Assembly (NCBI RefSeq): GCF_003945595.2
Contig: NW_024104443.1
Coordinates: 3,348,001-3,412,000, forward strand
DNA length: 64,000 nt
Reading direction: 5' to 3'
Origin: Pipra filicauda
Lineage: Eukaryota; Chordata; Aves; Passeriformes; Pipridae
The notes below the pieces were generated by a model, which was not told the origin of the DNA, searched no databases, and worked only from the letters and a program-made list of their open reading frames with translations. Position 1 is the stretch's first letter. Every line of letters starts with the position of its first letter. Both the position numbers and the translations under genes were made by a program. Positions 41,248 to 53,640 of the stretch are shown here, piece after piece.

Positions 41248-41306
41248 CTTTTTTTGGTTTGTTTGGATTTGTTTTGGTTTTTGTTTTGGTTTTTTTTTTT
41301 TTTTTT
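41248..41306. repeat. T/G low-complexity tract with poly-T (17)
   Basis: Degenerate TTTTGG/TTTGG units end in seventeen T residues at 41290-41306. Confidence 0.85.
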
Positions 41307-42620
41307 ACAAAGGAAGAATAATTAATATGCTTAATTTTAACAGAAAGTGCATAAAAAAAATCAAGGCTGACAGGTGACATAATGAGAAAGTGTTACATTC
41401 CAGTATTTCATTTGGTCTTTGCCATCTTTCTTGACACTTTGGAGAAGTATCAATTCTTTTGACAAATATTAGGACATAAATTCTAATATTTAACAGTGTA
41501 TTATCCCTTTCATATCTGGCTGCCCAAACAACTAAAAGGTGTGCTGTGATCTTGGTCTTAAAAGTGTAATAGCTAAGTGGTAACAATATTTCTGGAGCTG
41601 AACTGAGCCTAGCAATCAAGGCAGAGAAGAAGTAAAAGAAATCATCTTAGGACCCCATTTTCTCTTTGTCTTCTTTTTACAGCATGTGCGATACCTGTTT
41701 TACTGATAGTATTTGTCTCCTAGAGATACACAGATTAATGATTCCCATCCTAAAGTAATTTTAGGACTAATTAAAAAATTGACATTATTTTCAGAAACCC
41801 TGGAGAGATCTAAGTTGTAGTAAAAGAAAAAAAAGTACTAATGGAAACAAGGGGTTACAGACGTCTTCTAATCCAACCTGTCTATAAAACCAAGAGAACT
41901 TAAGTATTGGTATTCTTACATACATTGTTCTGATCCCAGCATACACAAATATATATAAAAATGCATATAAAAAACCCACTAAAAATATTACATTTCTAAC
42001 CCATAATACAGAAGGATTTTAAGTCTAGAACAACAGGAGAAAGGCTTTCACTTTATATAGTATCAGTATACATGTGAATAAAGAACACCACATGTTTATG
42101 AACCGATTATTTTTATGAGGTCTAATTGTGAAGAGACATTTTGACAGTTTTATTTACAGTGTAAGGCATACCCAGTGGCATGCAATCATAATTTGGAAAC
42201 CATATATATTTGTATGTAAAGCACACACACATATATATTTGTACATATGTAGATGATCACAGGAAATGATTTTACGGAAAAACCACAAGCCTAGCTAACA
42301 TGTCAGTTCTACCACTGCAGCACATTTCCACATAGCCTTTTTAACATAATTCCCTATCAGTAACATAAAATTTGGATATTATGTAAGATACAATGATATG
42401 AATTCAGAGTTGTAAGTACACAAAGGCACTTCCCAAAATGACATAGTGTTTAAAAATATGTCCTAAAAACACAGATCAAATTTCTTTAAATATATTTAAT
42501 TTATGTTAACATATATATGCAGCTATTTCAAAGGCAGCCAAGTCACTAAACTCACTAAACTAATTTTGATTTGGGGAATCAATAGAGATTTTCACTGTTG
42601 AAGACTTTTTTTAGCTGTAG

Positions 42621-42640
42621 AATAATAATAATAATAATAA
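42621..42640. repeat. (AAT)n microsatellite
   Basis: Six to seven AAT units followed by an A run. Confidence 0.9.
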
Positions 42641-45600
42641 AAAAAAGTCAGATCTGTCAACCCGTCTGAATAAAGTACAATTCAAAGACAAAAGTTAGAT
42701 CATTATGGATGAAAAATAACAGGATTATAGGTAACATCAGCTTGTAAAACAAATTCTGTTCTTTAATAAACATGTATCATGCCCATACGTATTTAATGTT
42801 AAGAGTTTTTTAACAGCTTAGGTTGTAACCTTAGTAACCCAGTGTGTAATTTGCTATTGTCATCCCTGCCTTCATTGTCATAGAAGTAGAAAGCAGCGAA
42901 GAACTCAAAATTTGAGCTGTTGATTAATTTTCCTCTGTCAAAGACAATGGGAACACTCCATCACCTCATAAACAGTATTCTGCCGGTTAGATACCTTCCA
43001 TAAAGTTTAACACACTGAGTCTTCCTACTGAACATTGAAGTGCAAGACACTCTTAATAGTAAAAGGACCGGCACTTCTTTTCCATCTACCTTCCTTTCTT
43101 TATCCTGTTTGTTCATACTGTTAATGCCTCAGGTAGAGCTGTCCATTAATGTGTACTTTCACAGCATCATGCACTATAGGCCCTAATCTCTGCTAGGACC
43201 TGTAGCTGTTACCACGCTACCACAACACGTGATAACATATAAGGTTTAAAGCTTTCCTTCTGTTGCCAACCAAGTCCAAAATAGTCAAATTTCATTTTTC
43301 TATTTGTATCTACTCAGCCTCTTACTGACCAGTACTTTGCATGAGAAGGAACACATAATGAACTCACAAAAAATTCTTTTGTATTATTCAGATATATTCA
43401 GGATACTTAAAAGTCCACATCTTTGGATGATTAGGATTATTTATAATTTGGAATATTTGTATTATAAAATTTAAAGTAAATCCTATAATATTTTATAAAA
43501 TAGCTGGGACTATTACACATATTCCAGAATGGCAGAGATTACTGCTACCACTTGAAACTGAGGTCTGTCAATGTTCTGTGATGATTTCCTACATACACAT
43601 TATTGGCAAATTTATATTTTATAAACTAGAAATTAAAAAGAAAGCTAAGATTAAACAAATACTCTGTTTAATCCAAGTAGCCTGGAAAAAACCCTATCAC
43701 TGAACAATATGTAAAAAAACCTGCAAATGAATGAATTTATTCTCAGTTACTTTTTAGAAAAGAGAATCCTGTATAAGTGACTACAGCAGCACGTTCTGCC
43801 ACATTCTTTCCATAAACTGAGCCCTGTCAGTGACAGCAAAACAGATTGTGTGCATCTGCTGGGAATGAGCCAGATGACAGTGGAGGAAACACACATGGAT
43901 ACCTTGGCACAAGTACTAAAGAAGTAGAGGAAAAATGGACAGAAAGAAGCAGAAACTTCTCAACTTTAATTAAAATGGCTCTCTAACAAAAGTGAAGTTA
44001 TCTAAGAGTCTGTAGCTTTGCTTTAGACTGTAACTCTCCAAAAGCCACTACATATTTATAGTCTACATTATCTTGTTTTCTCCCTATGGTACTCACATGG
44101 ACACCATTACCACAGTGTCTGGGTCCCACAGAATTTGCCTCAGGGAAATACCATCTCATTCAACAGACAGGGAATTGATGCACCAGCAAAGTGAAATCCT
44201 CACTGTCATCTAAAATAGGTTCTGGAAGAAAAAGTTAAATCCACACTGCCCAAGTCCAGGCTGCCATCCTAGATGCTAGAATACCCTTCCTGTGCTTAGC
44301 TACGCTCTCAGACAAAAATACCGTTGTACCTAAAATTGACATGAAGCAAATAACCTGCTAGTACTCTAGCATTACAGGACTAGGGTGACTGACAAGTTAA
44401 ATTAGCACAAATGGTGGTTGAGTCAGTTTTGCTATTGCTGCTTGTGTCCTCTCAAGTTTCACTCTTGATTATGTGGATTGAGAGTCCAAGAAGGCTCTAA
44501 AAAGAATCAGTGAGTTACAGTTGTCAGTACAGAACAGAATTGCCGCTACGAACAGTGGTAGCTGTGTGTTTGCATATAAAAGGAGAACCTGATCTTCACT
44601 AAGTGTTAAAAAGCACTGCTCAGCTATTGACTCATCATGCCAGCAGAACTACATGCTTATGCACAGGAAAGAATTCAGAAATTCTGCTGAGTCTGTAAAA
44701 TCTTTTATTTCAGCTGTAAAGTAACTTACATTGCTTCCCTTTAGGTTAATCACTGGAAGACAGACCTAATAAACATGAAAGAACTTTTTTTTTTTTAAGA
44801 AAACACTATTCCAGTTACAAGGACATACAAGCACTTCTGAATTTTACTCTGATGTTCCATACACTGTTTCGCCTTAGACATCAGCAGTAAGATGTGACTG
44901 CCAGCTGAGTGAAGATTAATATAGCACCTAATAGCCTGAGCATCTCAGCTAATCTGGAGCACCTAAAAGTCTCATGAAGCCAGCAGTCTCAGCCTGTATG
45001 TATTCTGTTAGAGTGACTATTCAATACTCTGACAGTACTTCAGAATCACATTAGCAAAATGGAATTCTTTTGACTTTATAGAACCCATACAGATCATTAC
45101 ATAATACAATTAACATCCAGAAGAGAGAAGATGAGGTATACTCTTCTTGCTAAAGAAAAGCTCTAGAACAGCACATTACAAACCTTCATGTACCATCTCA
45201 TTTCAGGATGTGCGAATGGCAACCGCACATGTACAGATTTTAACCCCCAACACCGACTCAAAAAACTGCTTAAGTCTGCTTATAATATTCCTGATCAAAG
45301 AAGTGGTAGATCTTTACATGATCTTCCCAGGGTGGTCCAGAAGAAAGAAAAGGAGATCTTCTTTTGAAATATTCTATTCAAATGGTACCTTTGTTTCTAA
45401 TGAGTCTGGAGAGTCAAAGTGGAACTGAGAAAAAGAGGTGGATGTTAATTAACAGCATGAATTCTGTATATAAAGCAGTTTTTAGTAGGTCATCAAGTCA
45501 GTGGAGTTATGCTAGAATGCACGAGCAAAGGACATAGTGTCATATATTCACTTACATCTGGAATACTGTTAAACTGCTATATTAAAAATAAATATATTAA

Positions 45601-46482
45601 TATATGTGGATAACAGTTCTCTTTGTATTTCTGAAATCAGAATTTCCAAATTATAGTGAAAGAAAAGGAAAAGGCAGCAGCACATTTTTGTAACTTATAA
45701 GCTGCTTCAAGCTCTTGGATAAATACTAGTCAAGACTGAATATCGGCACAACTTTTTAACCAGTTGTTATTCTTCTTCATTTATTCAAGCATAATAATGT
45801 GGTCAGGAAATAGGTTAGGATTCACACCCATATATACAGCAGGTACATTAGCTATACAAGAAACTGGCTGAAGAGGTATGCAGGCTAGGCCATAAAGTCT
45901 TTCCTAAAGGACCACCCAAGTTCTCCTGAAGATGAGTGAAACATGCACATAATGGCTATTTTTTAACTATTTGCTCTTATCTAGATTTATTAAACACTCT
46001 TCAGTAGGCTGATTTATTGCACCCTGAAGCTGTATTTGCTGTCTCAATCAAGCTATAATCAATCAGTTACTCATTTACAGCATGGTCATTGTCCTCATAT
46101 TTAAACACCTCTTCATCTTCCTACCTCCCATCCTAGATTTCAGAGCTTTGCAAGGCATAGTATATCTTAGTTCAAGAAACAAATCGAAAGAATGAGGTCA
46201 CTAAAAATTGTGAAAGACTGTCACACAGGTATTTACAATCCAGTTTCACATATTTAGATAAAAACACTTGCAAATGTATAGTAAAAACAAAAAGAATATT
46301 CTTCTTATACATTTTATTTTATAAAGTAAAATCAAAATTTTCTGACAATGTAATAGGAAAGATGCCATGGAATTGCAGTTATTTAAACTAGTTTTAAGTT
46401 ACCTTACAGATGAGAAACACACAAAGACCTGCATTTTTTTAGTAAGAGAGATAACAGAGAATGAGACTAACTTAATAGCTAA

Positions 46483-46524
46483 GAAACATGACTCAATTCC
46501 AGTGAAACATGACTCAATTACAGT
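46483..46524. repeat. Tandem duplication, 21 bp x 2
   Basis: GAAACATGACTCAATTCCAGT is followed directly by a copy differing at one base. Each copy carries a TGACTCA AP-1 consensus (ATGACTCAA), so the duplication doubles an AP-1 site. Confidence 0.9.
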
Positions 46525-49500
46525 CCTTCATTTGATGAATATTTCATTACCTATACAAAAATGTGATGGCATCACATTTGGAAACTGAGTAGCTTTCTCC
46601 CAGAATATTCTATAGCAAATTGATAAAGGACCTTTCGAGAAAGACAGAATTTTCCATTAACCGCTCTAAATTAACGGTAGGAAGTATTTCCAATCAGGTT
46701 TCTCAATTTTTTAATTTCTACTATACAAATTAAATCAGCTTTTATAAAGATTTTATAGACTTAATCTGGGGATGTGGATTCCAGTAGACAACAGGACATA
46801 GCAAAGTAAAACCTGATTTTTCCTTATTTATGTTGCCCTAAGTCCTTTCTAATTATGTGAATACATACTGGCACAAATTTTAGGTTTTAGAGTACCTTAG
46901 TAGAGTTGAAAATTTTCATCCATGTTTTGCCCTTGAAGAACTGAGGTGTTAAGTAACAGATTCTCATTAAAAAAAAAAAAAGTTTGCAGTTCCATTTAAA
47001 ATTTATATTTAGGGGTTCTGAGTCCCTTTGTATGCACTGGACTGTTGTGCAGCTTCTGTGCTTCATTTGCAGATTTTTTCACCTTGCATCTGCTGCCTCA
47101 AATGAGGTTCAAGTATCTTTTTGGGGATGATGATTAGTGAATTGAAAAATTAAGGATGAACAATATATTTTTTTAAATCTCTCCATTACTTTTAAGTTTT
47201 GGAATTCATACTGAAGGATTCTGCTTCCTGGTCCTCTTAGAAATTGTTACCTATGGGTTGCATGTGGTGCTGGAGATTTTTACACTCAAGAAACTCGCTC
47301 AAAATTTGAAACACACTTTGGAACTGATCGTGCTGTATGTTGACTTCTTCAGTAGAAAACCTGTATTTTAGATATCTAGTTTAGATCATGATATATTTAA
47401 AATGTGCTCGGTGAACAGACACAGCAGTGGGTATTTATTAACTATTCTGCATTTAAGAATAGGATTTCGACCAATGTATGAAAATAGAATGCTGATGATT
47501 CTTTCTTTCACAAGTATCAGCAGCAGAATCTCACAAAATGATACATCTTTAGACCCCTTGTGATTTTAAAGAGGTCTTTTTGATATAACTATATTGTATT
47601 TTGAACTTATGTCTATCAAGCATGGAAGCTGTTAGGATTTTTAGGATGATGTTTAATTCACAGAGCAATCTTTTGATCCATTAGTGGAACAGCTTCCTCC
47701 CTCCGATCGCATCTGGAAAACAGTAGAGCAAAAGGAGCAAACAAACACTTTCTTCCTGACTATTCTCAAAATTACTTTGTATCAGAAATCCGTACGAGTT
47801 GCATTCCATGCCCTGTTGGAGTAGTCCAAGTGGTGATGGTCTCATTACGGGTTTGCCTGTAATTGTGTACATAAAAATGTGGTAGAATAGAGTGCTACTG
47901 TTTTACAGTAGTGACTTTTAGCAACTTGTAACAGAAAATCACCACTTGTCCACATGCATGACAAGTTCTGCACTTCAGAACAGACCACAATATCTTTCTT
48001 TTTTGTCATGTCTCTACTTCCTACATCAGATATTACTTCATATTGTTATTTAGTGACAAAACAGAAGTTAAATAAAAAAACACAGTCAGCATCCATTGAA
48101 AAATCCTTGTGCTCTAAATTACGTATTTTGCTACATGATTAGAAGTAGGCGGAAAAAATCCTAATAGCATTAAAAATGCCACACAAAAATAGCACTTCAT
48201 CTACTGCTTGCCTTGTAGTTGTCATAAAGATTTGCATTATGCCTATGACCACTGTATCATACCTCTGATAAAATTTTTAAGAACACAAAATTCCAGAAAA
48301 GATAGCACCCAGTAAGGACACTTTCCGGATGGCTATTCTGCAGATCACCACAGAATGTAATACTGAGCCTGTGACACTATATACTGGAATCATAAGTGAA
48401 CTAAATGCAACATTCTGGATGAGGATTTAAGCACTGTAACCTATACTGAAGATAGATTCTCATTTTCCTTTGTCAATGACAAGTTTTTGAAAATCTACAA
48501 AAATATTTGTCCAATTTTCAACTTGTATGCTAATATTATAGGATATATAAAAGAGCATTCTTCTGTTTCTATCCCATGCATCATCTTTTTCAGTGCAACA
48601 TCAACAATAAAACAGAAACACCAGACCCTATGGTCACCCCAGTGAAGACATGCAGATTTATACCTACCAAGCATATAGGTATTATTACGGGCAGTTCTGC
48701 TTTAACTAGGTAGCTTGTCAATCATTTAATCAAGTTTCCTTTTAAGAACAAACTGGAAAAGTACTTTCCAATTAATATACATTTTAAATGTAACTTTAAA
48801 TTATTTCCACATTTTTAAATGCGTGTACCCAAAAACATGAATGAAATTTTGCTTTAGTTTTAAATGACCATCCCAGTCCAGAGGCTCTTACCAACATTTA
48901 TGGTCATATTTCTCATCTCTAAAATTTGTCTATGTGTACAAAAGCTGTACATTTTGTATGCCACTGTATGGATGCAATCCTCCAGCTCAGTATTCTGAAA
49001 TAAAAAATTTGCCATGTAGAATTTTAGTAAGTATACAGATTCACACTTATTTCATATATTGCACCAGGGTAATAACCTGGATTTTTTCTTATACTTCTGC
49101 TATATCAATTCCTTGTCTTCACCTTATACACATAAGCAAGCTAAAAGAAGAACTAACCATTTCTCCGGGATTCTGTGGGCAAAACAGGTTCTCTTCAAAT
49201 ACTGCTTCAAAGATCTGTTCCTTATAGCTATCGAACATATTTCAACAATCATTGTTATTAAGAACACTGCCTTACATCTGCAACGATTAAAGATTATTCA
49301 CAACAAGACAAATTCTATACACTTCAACAGGAATTTCTGATGAAAAAACTCTGCAAGATTAAGGTTTTAAGTTCAACTACTATGTATTGTCCACTCTCCT
49401 CCATTTGTATACTATCTTACCAAATATATCATAGCAACATTCTTCCTAACCTTCCTCAAAGCCTCCCTGCTTTGCTGTTTCTTCCACTTCTCATACTCAG

Positions 49501-52500
49501 AAACACACTCAGGACACAGATGGACAGAGATAAAGCAGGCCTGAGGATAAGTCTAGAGAACATACTGTCTCCTGCTGGTTTCACAGAATATCCTCAGGCT
49601 GTACTAAATTTTTTCTAGTAGTTGCTGAGGCATTCTCGTGGGATATGGCAATCAGAGGGGAGTTCTTGGCAGCACAAGTCTGAGGCTAAAATGCAAGGCT
49701 GAAGGGGATGCATGTGCCAGCATTACAGGATGGTCACAGAACCTCACGGTCCTGTTGCTTCTTTACAATGCCCTCCCCCCCATCTTTAGGGACAGCTTTT
49801 CCACCCAGCTGCAATGAAAAGATTTAAAATAATCTTCACTGAGAACTCCATATTGAATTTTTAAATGAAAAGTGCTGCAGTCTAGCTTCTTACACAGGTG
49901 AATATGTTCTGGAACATTATAATTTCTTTAATGATCCAACAATAACTAAGTTATACGGACTAAAATAATGCACCATTGTTCCGAATATAATGTCGTAACA
50001 AAATATATTTATCAGTAAGGGGAAGAATTTGTTAGAAATCACATAAATACCACATGCTACTATGTTACATATTTTTTATATTACTAGAAGTAATGTTACA
50101 CATGGGCAATGTTCTGCACTATGTTTACTTGTGCAGATGTGTTTTATAAACAATTTCACAATCCTTCCTCCTTGTCCTTTGTACATACCTTGCTAACAGC
50201 TATTGATTGACCACTTCAAAGTAAATAGTGAAATTTAACTGACCATGGGTTCCAGAAGTGGCATGCATCATGTATCTATAAAAGCAAACATAAATAATGT
50301 TTCTAATTCAGTTTACTTAGCTGTACATCTTGTGATTACACTAAGAGAGGTAAAAGATGGAAACATTAGGGGGGAATTCCTAAGCTGGTATTTGGCTAAT
50401 AATTTTCATTATAAACTTCACTTGATCAATTATATAGATGAAGAAATACAAATCAGAGAAGACCTGTTAGATTTAATTCTAAGTTTCATATCGGCTTTAT
50501 AACCTGGGAAAAGAAGGCAGAGGAGTTTTATGCCATCTGTTCAATTCTGTCCTAATCTGTGGGCTGCCTTATGGTTAACTTAAATGAAGGCAGCAGATAC
50601 TGATTGACTTTTGTGGATCGGCTGTACTGGTCAGAATCTCTGGAGCTCTCTTCACTCAAACTCTTGTAGCCTTCCAATGCCATGGAAGGTGGCAGAAGGC
50701 AGAGATAAGTGCATCCACCCCGCTGGAGTAGGAGATTGCTAAATCACCTGTTCAGGGGATTACAAATGGGGCCTAGGCTACAGACCTCACTGGTATGATT
50801 ACTGAATCCATATTGTGCCAGTGCATATTCCATACAGCATTAAAATAATTCTCAGATAATTTATCCAGAATTGGTTTTAAGTAAGTGGGATAAGGCACCT
50901 GTAGAATTTACTAGGACATATTTCTGCAATCTAAATGCATTTAGTTGTTCAAAGAAAAAAAAAAAGAAAGAAGGGGTGAAAATGCCAGATGGAGTTCTGA
51001 TGGGCTGTATTTCAGAGTAACAACTTGAAATTCCTTAAAGATTCTTTTTCTCTACGCTTCCCTCTATTTTTTTTCCAGACTTGTTTTCTCTTTGCAAGGG
51101 AAGAAGCCACGTAACTACATGAGAAAATTCTATTACTAGTACGTTAGCTTTCCTGGCTGAATAACAGGTGCCATTTGCATACTTTGAAATACTTTCAATA
51201 TGTGAGGAAGTGTAAAGGCTACGTGATGTAGGCTATGTGATGTTTAGTGGATTAAATAAATGACAGATATCGAAAAAGTCTCTTTGCACTTCAAAGCTAC
51301 TGGGAGAAAAATGTGATATTAACAGGGCTGGTGGCAAAACACAGTTCTAAAATCTGCATTTTTGAAGTATTCTAAAACCAAATACTAATTCCTATGACCA
51401 AGATCTGCATACATAGATTTAACTCTCTGTATTCAGTGAGAATTTTATCTGTAGGCAGGTCCCTAAATTTACCACACACTCATTGAGAAAAAGATACAAA
51501 TTTTTATTACCTGTATTAGCTGTTAAACTTTGATATTTTAATTGCAAATGCACTGTATTTCTCTTTAAAACTTCCCGAGTTGAACAAGTACCTAGGAATT
51601 CCACTGCTTTTCTTGAAAGCCTTAGAATAATAGACTTTATTATCAGTGTAATCATCAAATTGATCTCATACTTTACATAAAACTGTGTGACATTAAATTG
51701 TGCAAGAGTGTGCTCAGTTTTGGCAGCTTCTTTATATTGTAAGACTGAACCTGACAGATTCAATATACAACTGAGGACCATATGTTTTATTTTGTCACAC
51801 TGATGCTAGATAACTTTTTGAAAATTATATACTTCAATTAAAAAAAAAATATATATAATTCTACGATTTTATGATACAGCTGAGTGGTTTTTGAGATATT
51901 AGTGAGTTATATGTCCAGAATGCACTTGTAAGAAAAGGACACTGTATTTCAGTCTTTACCACTTCAAGTTCCGTTTCAATATTTTATGCACATGATCGCC
52001 TTTTCAAAAGTACTAATCATGCAAATAGACCATTAAAAGAGTAAGGTGCACATTTTGTGAATTTGAAGACTGTCTTAATACAGTTTTCTTGTTATAAAGC
52101 AGTAAAATAACCAGGAATTGGTTATTTGAAACTATCTGAAACTATTCTTTGAGGACTGTAGTGAGTGAGTGCGCCTCAGATCAGTCTTTTTCATTTTATT
52201 TGGCCATGAGGTACTTCAGGATATTTCAAACAGTTCTATAACTGCATTTATTGCCTATTTTGAAGGCTTACTTTTAAAGCCTGTAAAAATTTTTAAAATT
52301 CACATTTGAGCCTAATAATACATTGTTGAGAAGCTGGTTTAATGCACATAGGAAACAAAACTAGAAAAAGAAAATTTACTTAAAATATAACTTAAACTTT
52401 TCAATATACAGCTAGGCAAAGCGAGAATGAAAGAAAATAAAAATGCACCTTCGGTATCCACTAAGATGAAACATCTGAATTTATGTGAGTTTCCTGATTA

Positions 52501-52995
52501 CAATAACACATACAAAATTAAATACATAAATATTAATTTTATGTATCACAGAAGATGAAGACAATGACAAAAACAATGTTTACATTTATGGTTGACTCAT
52601 TAGTGTTTTATTATGTGAAACACTAGGAGGCATCAGTTGGGTAAAAAAAGGAGTTCCTTTGAAAAATGGTAAGAAATTATCATAGGAGTTATCAGCTTGC
52701 AAGTTTCATACTTCCAAATGTTAAAGGCTGTACATTATAACTAAATTAGGCAAATAGGCAAAACTCTATTCTCACTGATAAATGACATAATAATATAAGG
52801 ACAACACTTAATTTCTTAACTATTTTTAAACCAGACTACTATGTTCACATATGCAACACAAAGAATAGTTTTACAACATGTTACATTCTTAAAAATAACA
52901 GAATAAAATGACTTATTTGTTCTTCAATATTATAATTTTTGATAAATCTTCTTGTAAGCTCTTAATAGGGTAAGTGCAGTGAATTTAGTATAGTT

Positions 52996-53048
52996 CTAGG
53001 CACTTTTTAGTCCCTAGGCATTTTTAAGTCCTAGGCACTTTTAAGAAC
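52996..53048. repeat. Degenerate tandem repeat, about 18 bp x 3
   Basis: Three units starting CTAGGCA with T-rich middles and TTTTTAGTCC, TTTTTAAGTC and TTTTAAGAAC ends. Confidence 0.85.
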
Positions 53049-53329
53049 TTTTAATTGCTCTAGACAATATCATCTAGACAAAAATATTTTTTAAAAAAAA
53101 CCCAGAGTACTAATCTACTACATTTTAATTATATTTCCCAAAAGCGGTGTATTAAACAGCATTTATAAAATTTGCGTAACAATGCCACAAGTGGCTCTAC
53201 CTTTCACAAAATAGTCATGCAAAATCAGTAATGTCAAAACTGAGTTTTTGTTGCTTTGAGTTGCATTTAACAATTACTAAGCAACAGAGTTATAGTTATA
53301 CTCATAAAATAATCGATTAAAATTGAAGT

Positions 53330-53640
53330 GTGCCTTGCCATGTTGCAGCAATCAGCTTTTATCTCTGCCCAATCACAATGACATGTGAACTGCCTAATCC
53401 TTCTTTTGTAAGGCACATAAGACTTTGTTGTCACTGTTGGTTTTGTGAATCGCCTCTATAAGCTGGTCTGATTTCCTAAAGATGACAGATTCCAGTGAAT
53501 AGACAAGCTCTCCTGCACTGCAGTCAATGAGACAGTGACATTAAAGTGGAGGACTGAAGACACTTGCTTTTAATCACCTGTCCACATGCAGCATTGACCA
53601 TCAGTTCTGAGAAAATGACTTTAAAGTTGGTCAGAGGACC
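53330..53640. promoter_or_regulatory. Candidate conserved non-coding regulatory element
   Basis: A repeat-free block more balanced in base composition than its flanks, with CCCAATCACA (CCAAT-like), CTTTTATC and TTTATCTC (GATA-type), ACATGTG and CACCTGTC (E-box) cores, and no coding potential. It is about 3.5 kb from the candidate distal promoter on the gene side. Inference from motif density only. Confidence 0.22.

Larger units (their letters stand above)
37321..53330. other. AT-rich intronic stretch without recognised genes
   Basis: Inferred MEF2C 5' intron. No coding exon was seen; open frames are under about 125 codons and featureless. It contains the hairpin at 38241-38270, poly-A at 39706-39721, a TTTTGG-rich tract ending in poly-T at 41248-41306, (AAT)n at 42621-42640 and tandem duplications at 46483-46524 and 52996-53048. 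Confidence 0.6.

Noticed and set aside
41846..41895. Possible tiny CR1 3' fragment (TCTAATCCAACCTG-like)
   Set aside because: Only about a dozen bases resemble CR1 and the octamer tail is absent.
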